Assembly: GCA_937952305.1 (NCBI GenBank)
Contig: CALFZO010000109.1
Location: forward strand, 1-64,000
DNA length: 64,000 bases
Reading direction: 5' to 3'
From: an uncultured Anaerolineales bacterium
GTDB taxonomy: Bacteria; Chloroflexota; Anaerolineae; Anaerolineales; UBA6663
This document shows, in pieces, positions 34,168-42,567 of this stretch (positions within the stretch are counted from its first letter, which is position 1; each line of letters opens with the position of its first letter). Under the pieces are notes generated by a model. It was not told the DNA's origin. It did no database searches and saw only the letters and a program-made list of their open reading frames with translations. The translations under genes and the position numbers were made by a program.

Positions 34168-34938
34168 ATGGAACCCATTTCAACCAACGCGGACAAGCCG
34201 CGCGTCACCGGCCGCACGCGCGCCACCGTCATCGCGCTCGACCGCGTCATCCTGACCTTCGCGCGCCGCTGGCTGTTGTTCTTCAACCTGTTCATCCTGC
34301 TCTACGTCGGTTTGCCATTCGCGGCGCCGCTGTTGATGCGCGCCGGTTTCACCACCGGCGCCAAACTGATCTATACGGTCTACGGCCCGCTCTGTCACCA
34401 GCTCGGCTACCGATCCTGGTTCCTGTTCGGCGAGCAGACCAACTACCCGCGCGCCGAATTTGAGGCGCGCACCGGCATCAACCCGGACGACCTGTGGGGG
34501 GCGCGCGCCTTTGTGGGGGATGCGGTGCTGGGCTACAAAGTCGCTTTCTGCCAGCGCGATGTCGCCATCTATGGCGGCATCCTGGCGGCCGGGCTGTTCT
34601 ACGGGCTGCCCTTCGTCCGGGGGCGTCTGAAACCGCTGCACTGGATCGGCTGGCTCATCCTCGGCATCGGGCCGATTGCGTTGGACGGCTTCTCCCAGCT
34701 TTTCAGCCAGTACCCGTACAGCAGCCTGCCTCTGTTCAACCTGCTGCCGGTGCGCGAGAGCACGCCGCTGTTCCGGACCCTGACCGGCGCCCTGTTTGGC
34801 CTGGCCAACGCCTGGCTGGCGTATCCGTACGTCGAGGAATCGATGCGCGAGGTTTACGTCCAGTTGCGCGACAAGCTGGCCCGGGTGGACGCCGAACCGC
34901 CGGCCGTCGGCGGGGGGGCGCCGGGCGGCGCCCGCTGA
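34168..34938 (+). CDS. DUF2085 membrane protein
   Basis: 256 residues, about four to five membrane segments. Hallmarks of DUF2085: CHQLGYRSWFLFG and CQRDVAIYGG, two Cys/His-containing motifs that may face each other and bind a metal or form a disulfide. Function unknown. Position right after ccdA and the thioredoxin (17-base gap) hints at a link to extracytoplasmic thiol chemistry. A region of N-terminal polar residues precedes the first span. Ends with a Gly/Ala-rich tail. Confidence 0.85.
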   Translation: MEPISTNADKPRVTGRTRATVIALDRVILTFARRWLLFFNLFILLYVGLPFAAPLLMRAGFTTGAKLIYTVYGPLCHQLGYRSWFLFGEQTNYPRAEFEARTGINPDDLWGARAFVGDAVLGYKVAFCQRDVAIYGGILAAGLFYGLPFVRGRLKPLHWIGWLILGIGPIALDGFSQLFSQYPYSSLPLFNLLPVRESTPLFRTLTGALFGLANAWLAYPYVEESMREVYVQLRDKLARVDAEPPAVGGGAPGGAR

Positions 34939-35002
34939 CAGGTCCGGCTGTAAAAAAGCCTTTGACCGGCCCAAAAACCCGCCTGCGCGTTTTCTGGAAC
35001 CG

Positions 35003-35014
35003 TGCTAATATTAT
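35003..35014 (+). promoter_or_regulatory. Extended -10 promoter of the RRM gene
   Basis: TGCTAATAT, overlapping a second candidate TATTAT at 35009-35014. It predicts a 5' leader of about 125 bases before the RRM start. Confidence 0.5.
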
Positions 35015-35020
35015 GCCGGT

Positions 35021-35147
35021 CCGGCTCGATCTGCAAAAGTTCGCTTGCGCGTAGGGAATCCGTGTTTGGTTCGCGGTCCGGAAGCGCTGGGGTTTGACTT
35101 TTGCTCGGCCGCTATCCGTTCCTTAGCCCTAAACACAGGAGACTTCA
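35021..35147 (+). other. Long 5' leader of the RRM protein gene
   Basis: About 125 untranslated bases with the ribosome site CAGGAG at the end. Long leaders are common for cold-shock and RNA-binding protein genes, where they control translation. I see only short local pairings (GCCGGTCCGG near 35015). Confidence 0.4.
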
Positions 35148-35444
35148 ATGGGCAAGCGACTTTATATCGGCAACCTCAGCTATTCGGTGAAGGATGAGAA
35201 CCTGCGTGAGCTCTTCACGCAAGTGGGCGAGGTCACCTCGGCCACCGTCATCACCGACCGCGAGACCGGCCGCTCCAAGGGCTTTGGTTTCGTGGAGATG
35301 GGCACCGACGACCTGGCCCGCCAGGCCATCTCGAAGTTCAACGGCTTCGTGATGATGGGCCGGCCGCTGTCGGTCTCGGAGGCCCGCCCACCACAACCGC
35401 GTGATGGCGGTGGCGGCCGGGGTGGCGATCGCCGCCGCGACTGA
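35148..35444 (+). CDS. RRM-domain RNA-binding protein
   Basis: 98 residues, one RNA-recognition motif with RNP2 LYIGNL and RNP1 KGFGFVEM, then a Gly/Arg-rich tail (GGGGRGGDRRRD). Such small glycine-tailed RRM proteins are known in cyanobacteria and other bacteria and are often cold-induced RNA chaperones. Cytoplasmic. The gene stands alone between its own promoter and a strong terminator, with a long leader that may be the control point. Confidence 0.93.
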   Translation: MGKRLYIGNLSYSVKDENLRELFTQVGEVTSATVITDRETGRSKGFGFVEMGTDDLARQAISKFNGFVMMGRPLSVSEARPPQPRDGGGGRGGDRRRD

Positions 35445-35466
35445 TCGGCGTTAGGCGCTCCAACAG

Positions 35467-35501
35467 GCAAGACGGGCTTTCCGGCCCGTCTTGCTCTTTT
35501 T
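35467..35501 (+). terminator. Intrinsic terminator of the RRM gene
   Basis: Perfect 11-bp stem (35467-35477 with 35484-35494), 6-base loop, TCTTTTT. Confidence 0.95.
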
Positions 35502-35525
35502 AACCGAACAGACACCGCTTGCGTT

Positions 35526-35553
35526 TTGTGCGCGCCTTCACTCATGTTACAAT
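35526..35553 (+). promoter_or_regulatory. Promoter of the kinase gene
   Basis: TTGTGC (35526-35531), 16-base spacer, TACAAT (35548-35553) with a TGT extension. The start codon is 40 bases downstream. Confidence 0.6.
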
Positions 35554-35592
35554 CCGCAGTGCTCCCATCCGCAGCCCACACCACAAGCGTGT

Positions 35593-37614
35593 ATGCCACT
35601 TCAGCCTGAATTTCTCCTGCGCGACCGGTATCGCATCCTCGGCGAACTGGGTCATGGCGGCATGGGCGCCGTGTACCGCGGCCACGACGAAAACCTGGGC
35701 GTCGACGTCGCCATCAAAGAGAACCTGTTCGTCTCGCCCGAGTCTGAGCGTCAATTCAAGCGTGAAGCCACGTTGCTGGCCGGCCTGCGCCATCCCAACC
35801 TGCCGCGCGTCACCGATCACTTCGTCGTCCCCGACCAGGGCCAGTACCTGGTGATGGACTTCATCCCCGGTGAAGACGCCAAGACCCTGCTGGACCAGAA
35901 CAATGGGCCGCTGCCGGAGCGCGAGGTGGTGCGCTGGGCCCGCGAAATCCTGGATGCCCTGCAGTACCTGCATAACCGCCCGCAGCCGATCCTGCACCGC
36001 GACATCAAGCCCGGCAACGTTAAGATCACGCCCGAGCGGCGCGCCGTACTGGTGGACTTCGGCCTGGCCAAGGTGCACGACACGACCCAGAGCACCACGG
36101 TCGGCGCCAAGGCGTTCACGCCCGGCTTCGCGCCACCCGAGCAGTACGGCCTGGGCCGCACCGACCCGCGCACCGACATCTATGCGCTCGGCGCCACGCT
36201 GTACAACCTGCTCACCCAGAAGATGCCGGCCGACAGCCTCGAGCGCGCCATGGGCCAGAAGCAGCTGGTCCCGGTGCGCGAGCTCAACCCGAGCGTGACG
36301 CCGCGGACGGCGCAGGCTATCGAGCGCGCCCTGGGCGTGCGGCCGGAGGAGCGCTTCGCCACCGCGGTCGATTTCGCGGCCGCGCTGCCCAGCCTGGACG
36401 AGTTCACGGTGGTGGCCCGGGCCGAGGACACGCAGCGGCCGGTCGAGGCAAAACCCGCCCCGCCGCCGCCGGCGGCCCGCAGCCGTCTGCCCGTGATCGT
36501 GGGCGTCGTGGCCGTTCTGGCCGTCGCCGGGGTCGGCGGCGGTCTGTGGGTCACGGGCGTCATCGGCGGATCGCCGACGCGCACCCCAACGGCCGCCGCG
36601 GCCACGCGCACCGTCGCGTCCGCCAGTTCCACCGCGCCCGTCGTCGCCGCCTTCACCCAGGCGCCGCCGGTCGAAGCCTCGGCCACGCCCAGCCCCTCGC
36701 CCACGGAGACAGTGCCGCCGACCGCCACACCGACCGTCACCGTAACCCAGCCGCCCACCGCCACCCCGCGCGGCGGCGGGTCCGGCCAGATCGCGTTCGT
36801 CAGCGACCGCTCGGGCGTGGCCCAGATTTACCTGGTGGACATCAACGAACCGAACAAGGACCGCGACCTGCAGCCGCTCACCAACTTGCCGGATGGCGCC
36901 TGCCAGCCGGCCTGGTCGCCGGACGGGCAGGAACTGCTCTTTATCAGCCCGTGTGCGCCGCGCAAGAAGGACGGCTACGGCAACACGATCATCTACAAGA
37001 TGAACGTGGACGGCAGCAGCGTCCAGCCCCTCATCCAATTAGTCGGCGGCGTCTTCGATGCCGACTGGTCCGGGACCAGCATCGCCTTTGTCTACCTGAG
37101 CAACAACCGGCCGCAGATCTGGGTGGCGCGCCCGGACGGCACCGGCGCCACGGCCCTGACGCGCGGCACCGCCGCCGACAGCCATCCGACCTGGTCGCCG
37201 GACGGTGAGCGCCTGGTCTTCCTCAACACCACGCGCGCCGGCCGCCCGACGCTCTACTGGATGACCAAGGAGGGCGGCTTTGGCGAGGGGCGCTCGCAGC
37301 CCAGCCAGGTGACGCGCGACATCGACGCCGGCTCGCCGGATTGGTCGCCGGACGGCCAGTTGATCACGTTCGTGTCGCGCGACCACATCTGGGTGGTCAA
37401 GTGGGACGCTCTGGGCTTCGACGCGCAGAACCTCACCCGCACCATCGGCCCCAACGCCGACCCGGATTGGTCGCCGGACGGCCGCTGGTTGACCTTCGAG
37501 ACCTGGCGCGATAACGCCAACCACGACATCTGGATCATGACGTCTAACGGCGGCCAGCCCGTGCGCATTACCGAAAACGCGGCCTGGGATTACCAACCGG
37601 CCTGGCGGCCCTAG
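35593..37614 (+). CDS. Ser/Thr protein kinase with TolB-like propeller sensor
   Basis: 673 residues. Kinase domain (residues about 13-275): glycine loop GELGHGGMGAVY, Lys in VAIKEN, catalytic HRDIKPGN and DFG in LVDFGLAK. A membrane span lies near residues 298-322, then a long Thr/Pro-rich linker, then about six WD40-like PD40 repeats (recurring WSPDG) forming a TolB-like propeller outside the cell. The layout is that of PknB-type kinases with an external sensor. The ATG at 35593 is chosen because the kinase begins at once and a promoter lies between the terminator and it. Ligand unknown. Confidence 0.92.
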   Translation: MPLQPEFLLRDRYRILGELGHGGMGAVYRGHDENLGVDVAIKENLFVSPESERQFKREATLLAGLRHPNLPRVTDHFVVPDQGQYLVMDFIPGEDAKTLLDQNNGPLPEREVVRWAREILDALQYLHNRPQPILHRDIKPGNVKITPERRAVLVDFGLAKVHDTTQSTTVGAKAFTPGFAPPEQYGLGRTDPRTDIYALGATLYNLLTQKMPADSLERAMGQKQLVPVRELNPSVTPRTAQAIERALGVRPEERFATAVDFAAALPSLDEFTVVARAEDTQRPVEAKPAPPPPAARSRLPVIVGVVAVLAVAGVGGGLWVTGVIGGSPTRTPTAAAATRTVASASSTAPVVAAFTQAPPVEASATPSPSPTETVPPTATPTVTVTQPPTATPRGGGSGQIAFVSDRSGVAQIYLVDINEPNKDRDLQPLTNLPDGACQPAWSPDGQELLFISPCAPRKKDGYGNTIIYKMNVDGSSVQPLIQLVGGVFDADWSGTSIAFVYLSNNRPQIWVARPDGTGATALTRGTAADSHPTWSPDGERLVFLNTTRAGRPTLYWMTKEGGFGEGRSQPSQVTRDIDAGSPDWSPDGQLITFVSRDHIWVVKWDALGFDAQNLTRTIGPNADPDWSPDGRWLTFETWRDNANHDIWIMTSNGGQPVRITENAAWDYQPAWRP

Positions 37615-37715
37615 CGTTTCTGCGGCCCAGCGGGGCGGCACCATTCCGGTCCGTCATCCCCGGCGGGCGGGGCCGGCCCGGTCCCGTTGCGCGGCACTTT
37701 TAAGGAGAGAGACCT

Positions 37716-38597
37716 GTGACTGCACAACTGATTGACGGTACTGCGATAGCGGCGAAGATCCGCGGTGAAGTCGCGGCGGCTGTGACGGCGCGGGTGGCGG
37801 CGGGCAAGCCGCGCCCCGGCCTGGCCACTGTCCTGGTCGGCGACAACCCGGCTTCGCAGGTGTACGTGCGCAACAAGCAGAAGGCTTGCGCCGAGGCCGG
37901 CCTCGACTCGTTCGGCCATGAGCTGCCCAAGACGGCGTCACAGGCCGAGGTCGAGGCCCTGGTGTCCCAGCTCAACGCCGACCCCAAGGTCAACGGCATC
38001 CTGGTCCAACTGCCGCTGCCGGACGGCCTGGACGAGGAGCGGGTGCTGAACGCCATCAGCCTGCACAAAGACGTGGACGGCTTCGGGCCGATCAATATCG
38101 GCCGGCTTTCCATGAAGGGCCGCAAGCCGTTGTTCGTGCCCTGCACGCCGGCCGGCTGCATCGTGCTGCTGGAGAGCGTCGGCGCGCAGTTCAAAGGCGC
38201 CAACGCCGTGGTGCTGGGCCGCTCCAACATCGTCGGGCTGCCGGCCGCCATGCTGCTGCTGCACCGTGACTGCACGGTGACGATCTGCCACAGCCGCACC
38301 AAGGACCTGCCGGGGGTGGTGCGCCAGGCCGATATCCTGATCGCGGCCGTCGGCCGGCCGGAGATGGTGCGCGGCGACTGGGTCAAGCCGGGCGCGCTGG
38401 TCATCGACGTCGGCATCAACCGCATCGCGGACGCCACCAAGAAGTCCGGCTCCCGACTGGTGGGCGATGTCGCTTTCGACGAGGTCAAGGAAGTCGCCGG
38501 CGCGATCACGCCCGTGCCGGGCGGCGTCGGCCCGATGACAATCGCCATGCTGCTGCGCAACACCCTGACCGCCGCCGAGCTGGCCGACCGGGCTTAG
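37716..38597 (+). CDS. folD: Methylenetetrahydrofolate dehydrogenase/cyclohydrolase
   Basis: 293 residues, the usual length. N-terminal catalytic part with Lys in YVRNKQKACAEAG, VQLPLP and DVDGF; C-terminal NADP-binding part with VVLGRSNIVGLP and TPVPGGVGPMT. It interconverts methylene-, methenyl- and formyl-tetrahydrofolate for one-carbon supply. GTG start with GGAGAGAG upstream. It stands alone, ended by a terminator. Confidence 0.96.
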   Translation: MTAQLIDGTAIAAKIRGEVAAAVTARVAAGKPRPGLATVLVGDNPASQVYVRNKQKACAEAGLDSFGHELPKTASQAEVEALVSQLNADPKVNGILVQLPLPDGLDEERVLNAISLHKDVDGFGPINIGRLSMKGRKPLFVPCTPAGCIVLLESVGAQFKGANAVVLGRSNIVGLPAAMLLLHRDCTVTICHSRTKDLPGVVRQADILIAAVGRPEMVRGDWVKPGALVIDVGINRIADATKKSGSRLVGDVAFDEVKEVAGAITPVPGGVGPMTIAMLLRNTLTAAELADRA

Positions 38598-38616
38598 CCC
38601 GACGTCCGTACTGCCG

Positions 38617-38661
38617 GACGGAGGACGACGGCGGCTGATCCGCCCGGCGTCCTCCGTCTTT
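38617..38661 (+). terminator. Terminator after folD
   Basis: 10-bp stem (38617-38626 with 38649-38658), 22-base loop that can form a further small stem, then TTTCGTCT. The T-run is weak. Confidence 0.6.
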
Positions 38662-38674
38662 CGTCTCTGCCGCC

Positions 38675-39040
38675 ATGCCGCGTCTGTTGTTGATCGATGA
38701 CAACGCCGATTTTCGCACCGTGTTCCAGCGCAAGTTCACGGCGCTGGGCTATGCGGTCGCCACGGCCCCGGACGGGGTGCGCGGCCTGCAGCTGGCGCTG
38801 GACCGGCTGCCGGACCTGGTGGTGCTGGACCTGCGCATGGAGTACCGGGACGGGCTGGAGACTCTGCGCCTGATCCGGTCAGTGCAGGCGGAGACGCCGG
38901 TCATCATTCTGAGCGCGCTGGTGGACGAGCGCGCCCAGGCCGAGGCGCAAGCCCTGAACGTCGCCGCCGTGCTGTTGAAACCAATCGGGATCAAGGACCT
39001 GGCCACCGCCATCCGCCAAGTGCTGGAGGCCCAGCCATGA
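38675..39040 (+). CDS. Single-domain response regulator
   Basis: 121 residues, a receiver domain only. Phosphorylated Asp52 in VVLDLRM; the acidic pair is in LLIDDNAD, and the Thr/Ser and Lys positions are in ILSAL and LKPIG. It has no output domain, so it acts by protein contact or passes phosphate on. Its stop overlaps the start of the histidine kinase gene (ATGA), showing tight co-expression and a probable phosphorelay between the two. Confidence 0.92.
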   Translation: MPRLLLIDDNADFRTVFQRKFTALGYAVATAPDGVRGLQLALDRLPDLVVLDLRMEYRDGLETLRLIRSVQAETPVIILSALVDERAQAEAQALNVAAVLLKPIGIKDLATAIRQVLEAQP

Positions 39041-40875
39041 CAACCCGCGCGCGCGCGACGACGGCCCTCTGGCCGCCCTGGCTGCGAGGCCCCTGGGGAT
39101 TGGCCGCCCTGGCGGCCGGCGCGTACGTGCTGGTCTACATCGGCTGGACGGCCTTCGGCTGGGGCGGGGAGGCGTGGCGGTCGCTCATCTCCAACACCGC
39201 TTTCCTGCCGATGAGCCTGTTCGCGTCCCTGGCCGCGGCGCGCGTTGTCTTCCAGTCAGGGCTGGAGCGCGCTCATCGGCGGGCCTGGACGCTGCTGGCG
39301 CTGGCGGTGGCCGCCTACTTCGCCGGTGATCTGCTGTTCCTGTACTACGAGAACGTGCTGCGCCTGCCCGAGGCCGGCCTGACGGTCACGCTCGCCGACG
39401 GTTTCTATCTGCTCTTCTACCCGCTGGCGCTGGCCGGCCTGGTGGCCCTGCCGGGTGCGCCGCTGCGCGGCGGCGAGCGGCTGCGCTTCGCGTTTGACCT
39501 CGGCATTGTCCTGGTGACGGCTTGGATGGCGGTCTGGTATTTCGTCATCAGCCCGACCGCCCAGCAGACCCAGCCGGATCTGTTCAGCCAGTTGGTCTCG
39601 GCGGCGTACCCCATCGGCGACCTGGTGGTGCTGGCCGGGCTGTTCGTCCTGCTCTATCGCGGGCAGGAGGCGGCCACGCGCTCCACGTTGATCCTGCTGT
39701 CCGGGGCGCTGTTGAACTTCGTGGCGTCCGATTTGGCCTACGCCACCACGCGCCTGTCCGGCGTCTACCAGGCCGGCGGCTGGGTCGATGTCGGCTGGAT
39801 TGTCGCTTACCTGTTCTTCGCCCTGGCCGCGCTGCGCCAGCCCTTCCTGGAGCGCGGCTCGATCACCGAGCGCCTGTCGGCCGGCTTGCTGCGGCGCCTG
39901 TCGATCGCGCTGCCGCTGGTGGCGCTGGGCGTCGGTTACGGGCTGGTCCTCGCCATCGAGGTGACCCGCGTGGCCGCCAACGAGCGCGTGCTTGGCCTGT
40001 TCGCGAGCGCGGCGTTGTTGACGGCCTTCGTCGCCGCCCGCCAGGGCCTGGCCCTGGCCGACAACCTGCGGCTGAACGCCGAACTGACCGCCCTCTCGGC
40101 CGACCTGGAGCAGCGCGTGCAGGAACGCACGCGCCAGTTGGAGCAGGCCCAGGCCGAGGTGCTGCAATCCCAGAAGCTGGCTATTGTCGGCACGCTGGCG
40201 GCCGAGGTCGTGCATGAAGTCAGCAACCCGCTCAACCTGGTCATCAATGCCGGCGAGACGCTGGAGACGCAGCTGGAGGAGACCGGCGCGGTGGACCGCG
40301 AGACCCTGGCCGAGTTTCTGCCGATCATCAACCGCGCCGCCTGGCACGCCACCCGCATCCTGCAGACCCTGCGGTCGTTCTCGCGCGGTTACACGCCGGA
40401 GCTGCTGCCGCAGCGCGTGGACGAGGTTGTCCGGGACACGCTCCGCCTGATGGCCGGCCAGGTGGCGCGCTGGCCCGGCGTCCGGCTGGTGACCGACGTC
40501 CCGGCTGATCTGCCGCCAGTGGTGTGCGATCGCAACCAGATCGCCCAGGTGTTGATCAACCTGATCAATAACGCCCACGACGCGCTGCCGGACGGCGGCA
40601 CCATCACGGTGCGGGCGCGGCTGGTGGACCTCAGCGTCGCCCTGGAGGTCAGCGACGATGGCGTCGGCCTGGCGCCCGAGCTGCTCGACCAGATCTTCAA
40701 GCCATTCTTCACCACCAAACCCATCGGCCAGGGCTCGGGCCTGGGCCTCTCGATCGTCGAACGGATTGTGCGCGAGCACGGCGGCGCGGTGACGGCGTCC
40801 AGCGTCGGCCCCGGCCACGGGGTTACGATCACGGTGACCCTGCCGCAGGCCGCGCCGCCCGGAGGGCAGCCATGA
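39037..40875 (+). CDS. Membrane histidine kinase
   Basis: 612 residues. About eight to nine hydrophobic segments in residues 20-340, then a coiled coil (ADLEQRVQERTRQLEQAQ), the H box VVHEVSNPLN with phospho-His about residue 393, N box NLINNAHDA, and ATP-binding G boxes DDGVGL and GSGLGL. The membrane part may be the sensor. Coupled by ATGA overlaps both to the receiver gene before and to the amidohydrolase after it, so the signal may concern purine breakdown or DNA damage products (inference). Confidence 0.93.
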   Translation: MTTRARATTALWPPWLRGPWGLAALAAGAYVLVYIGWTAFGWGGEAWRSLISNTAFLPMSLFASLAAARVVFQSGLERAHRRAWTLLALAVAAYFAGDLLFLYYENVLRLPEAGLTVTLADGFYLLFYPLALAGLVALPGAPLRGGERLRFAFDLGIVLVTAWMAVWYFVISPTAQQTQPDLFSQLVSAAYPIGDLVVLAGLFVLLYRGQEAATRSTLILLSGALLNFVASDLAYATTRLSGVYQAGGWVDVGWIVAYLFFALAALRQPFLERGSITERLSAGLLRRLSIALPLVALGVGYGLVLAIEVTRVAANERVLGLFASAALLTAFVAARQGLALADNLRLNAELTALSADLEQRVQERTRQLEQAQAEVLQSQKLAIVGTLAAEVVHEVSNPLNLVINAGETLETQLEETGAVDRETLAEFLPIINRAAWHATRILQTLRSFSRGYTPELLPQRVDEVVRDTLRLMAGQVARWPGVRLVTDVPADLPPVVCDRNQIAQVLINLINNAHDALPDGGTITVRARLVDLSVALEVSDDGVGLAPELLDQIFKPFFTTKPIGQGSGLGLSIVERIVREHGGAVTASSVGPGHGVTITVTLPQAAPPGGQP

Positions 40876-42266
40876 CGACACTTCTGGTGAAACACGCCGA
40901 CGTGCTGGTGACCATGGACCCGGAGCGGCGCGAGCTGCGCGACGCCGGCCTGTTCGCGCGCGACGGCGTCATCCAGCAAGTGGGGCCGAGCGCGGAATTG
41001 CCGGACACCGCCGACGAGGTGCTGGACCTGCGCGGGCACGTCGTCTTGCCCGGCCTGGTCAACACCCATCACCACCTGTACCAGACGCTGACGCGGGCCG
41101 TGCCGGCCGCGCAGGATGCCAACCTGTTCGGCTGGTTGACCACGCTTTACCCAATCTGGGCCAACCTGACGCCGGAGGCCATCCGTGTCTCCACGCTGGT
41201 CGGCCTGGCCGAACTGGCCCTGTCCGGGTGCACCACCTCGTCCGATCATCTTTACATCTTCCCGAACGGCTGCCGCCTGGACGACGAGATTGAGGCCGCG
41301 CGGCAGATCGGCGTGCGCTTCCACGCCGCGCGCGGGAGCATGTCGCTGGGCCAGTCCCAGGGCGGGCTGCCGCCGGATCGGGTGGTGGAGGACGAGGCCT
41401 TCATCCTGCGCGACACGCGGCGCCTGATCGAGCAATACCACGATCCCAAGCCGGGCGCGCTGCTGCGCGTGGTGGTGGCGCCGTGCTCGCCGTTCTCGGT
41501 GACCCCGGACCTGATGCGCGAGGCGGCGGCGCTGGCCCGCGCCTACGGCGTCCACCTGCACACGCACCTGGCCGAGACCCTGGACGAGGAGACTTTCTGT
41601 CTGGAGAAGTTCGGAGCGCGGCCGGTGGCCTACGCCGAACAGTTGGGCTGGCTGGGCGACGACGTCTGGCACGCCCATGCCGTCCATGTGGCCGGCGCCG
41701 AGGTGGGGCAGCTGGCGCGCACGCGCACGGGCGTCGCCCACTGCCCGTCGTCCAATATGCGGCTGGCCAGCGGGATCGCGCCGGTGCGCCAATACCGGGC
41801 GGCCGGCGTGCCGGTGGGCCTGGGCGTGGACGGCTCGGCCAGCAACGATGGATCGCACCTGTTGGCGGAGGCGCGCCAGGCCATGCTGTTGGCGCGGCTG
41901 GCCTTGGCGGAGGCTGAGCGCTACGGGCGGGCGGACGGCGGGCCGCCGCCGGCGACGCAGATGCCGGCCCGCGAGGCGTTGGAGATCGCCACGCTCGGCG
42001 GCGCGGCCGTGCTCGGGCGCGATGACATCGGCGCGCTGGCGTCGGGCAAGTGCGCGGACTTCTTCGCGCTGGACCTGCGCCGCCTGCCGTTCGCGGGTGC
42101 GCTGCATGACCCGGTGGCGGCGGCCCTGTTGTGCGCGCCGCAGCCGGCCGCCTGCACCGTCGTCCATGGCCGCCTGATCGTCCAGGACGGCCAGATTGCG
42201 ACTGTGGACATGGGGCCGGTGGTGGAACGCCACAACCAGATCGCGCGGGCGATGGTCACGGCGTGA
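40872..42266 (+). CDS. 8-oxoguanine deaminase-like amidohydrolase
   Basis: 464 residues. Amidohydrolase superfamily TIM barrel: metal site NTHHHLYQTL, central HTHLAET, later His region HCPSSNMRLASGIAPVR and Asp in LGVDGSASND. The residues around GCTTSSDHLY, GSMSLGQSQGG and APCSPFSV match the 8-oxoguanine/isocytosine deaminase group more closely than cytosine or atrazine enzymes. It would turn 8-oxoguanine into uric acid. Its ATG overlaps the kinase stop (ATGA). Exact substrate needs a biochemical test; the group is also annotated as chlorohydrolase. Confidence 0.85.
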   Translation: MTTLLVKHADVLVTMDPERRELRDAGLFARDGVIQQVGPSAELPDTADEVLDLRGHVVLPGLVNTHHHLYQTLTRAVPAAQDANLFGWLTTLYPIWANLTPEAIRVSTLVGLAELALSGCTTSSDHLYIFPNGCRLDDEIEAARQIGVRFHAARGSMSLGQSQGGLPPDRVVEDEAFILRDTRRLIEQYHDPKPGALLRVVVAPCSPFSVTPDLMREAAALARAYGVHLHTHLAETLDEETFCLEKFGARPVAYAEQLGWLGDDVWHAHAVHVAGAEVGQLARTRTGVAHCPSSNMRLASGIAPVRQYRAAGVPVGLGVDGSASNDGSHLLAEARQAMLLARLALAEAERYGRADGGPPPATQMPAREALEIATLGGAAVLGRDDIGALASGKCADFFALDLRRLPFAGALHDPVAAALLCAPQPAACTVVHGRLIVQDGQIATVDMGPVVERHNQIARAMVTA

Positions 42267-42466
42267 GCGGCCCGACGCGGCGGCGGATGTGGCTGCCGCT
42301 CCTGGCGCTGGCGGCCGCCGCCGTCGCCTGCGCGGTGATGACGGTGCGCTCGATCGGACTGGGCGAGTGGGCCATCGTGTTGGGTCCGCTCGGACTGGTC
42401 TTGATCATCGAGAGCGCGCGGTATATCGTCCGGCGCTTTCTGGCGGGCTACCGGCGCGGCCGCTGA
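42263..42466 (+). CDS. Small two-span membrane protein
   Basis: 67 residues, starting GTG in a GTGA overlap with the amidohydrolase stop. Two hydrophobic stretches (LPLLALAAAAVACAVMTV and EWAIVLGPLGLVLII) separated by a short polar loop, and a basic C-terminus (RRFLAGYRRGR). No family recognised. The tight overlap argues that it is translated and belongs to the regulator/kinase/deaminase unit. Confidence 0.6.
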   Translation: MSGPTRRRMWLPLLALAAAAVACAVMTVRSIGLGEWAIVLGPLGLVLIIESARYIVRRFLAGYRRGR

Positions 42467-42529
42467 CCGGCCACTGTGAGGCAATTCCGCGCGGTGCGCC
42501 GGCCAGCGGGCCGGGCGCGCCGGCCGGCG

Positions 42530-42535
42530 TATACT
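42530..42535 (+). promoter_or_regulatory. -10 box of the carbamoyltransferase gene
   Basis: TATACT, 33 bases before the start, with CAGGAG as ribosome site; no clear -35. Confidence 0.4.
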
Positions 42536-42567
42536 GAGGCAGCAACTTTTTTCAGGAGACGAGACGT

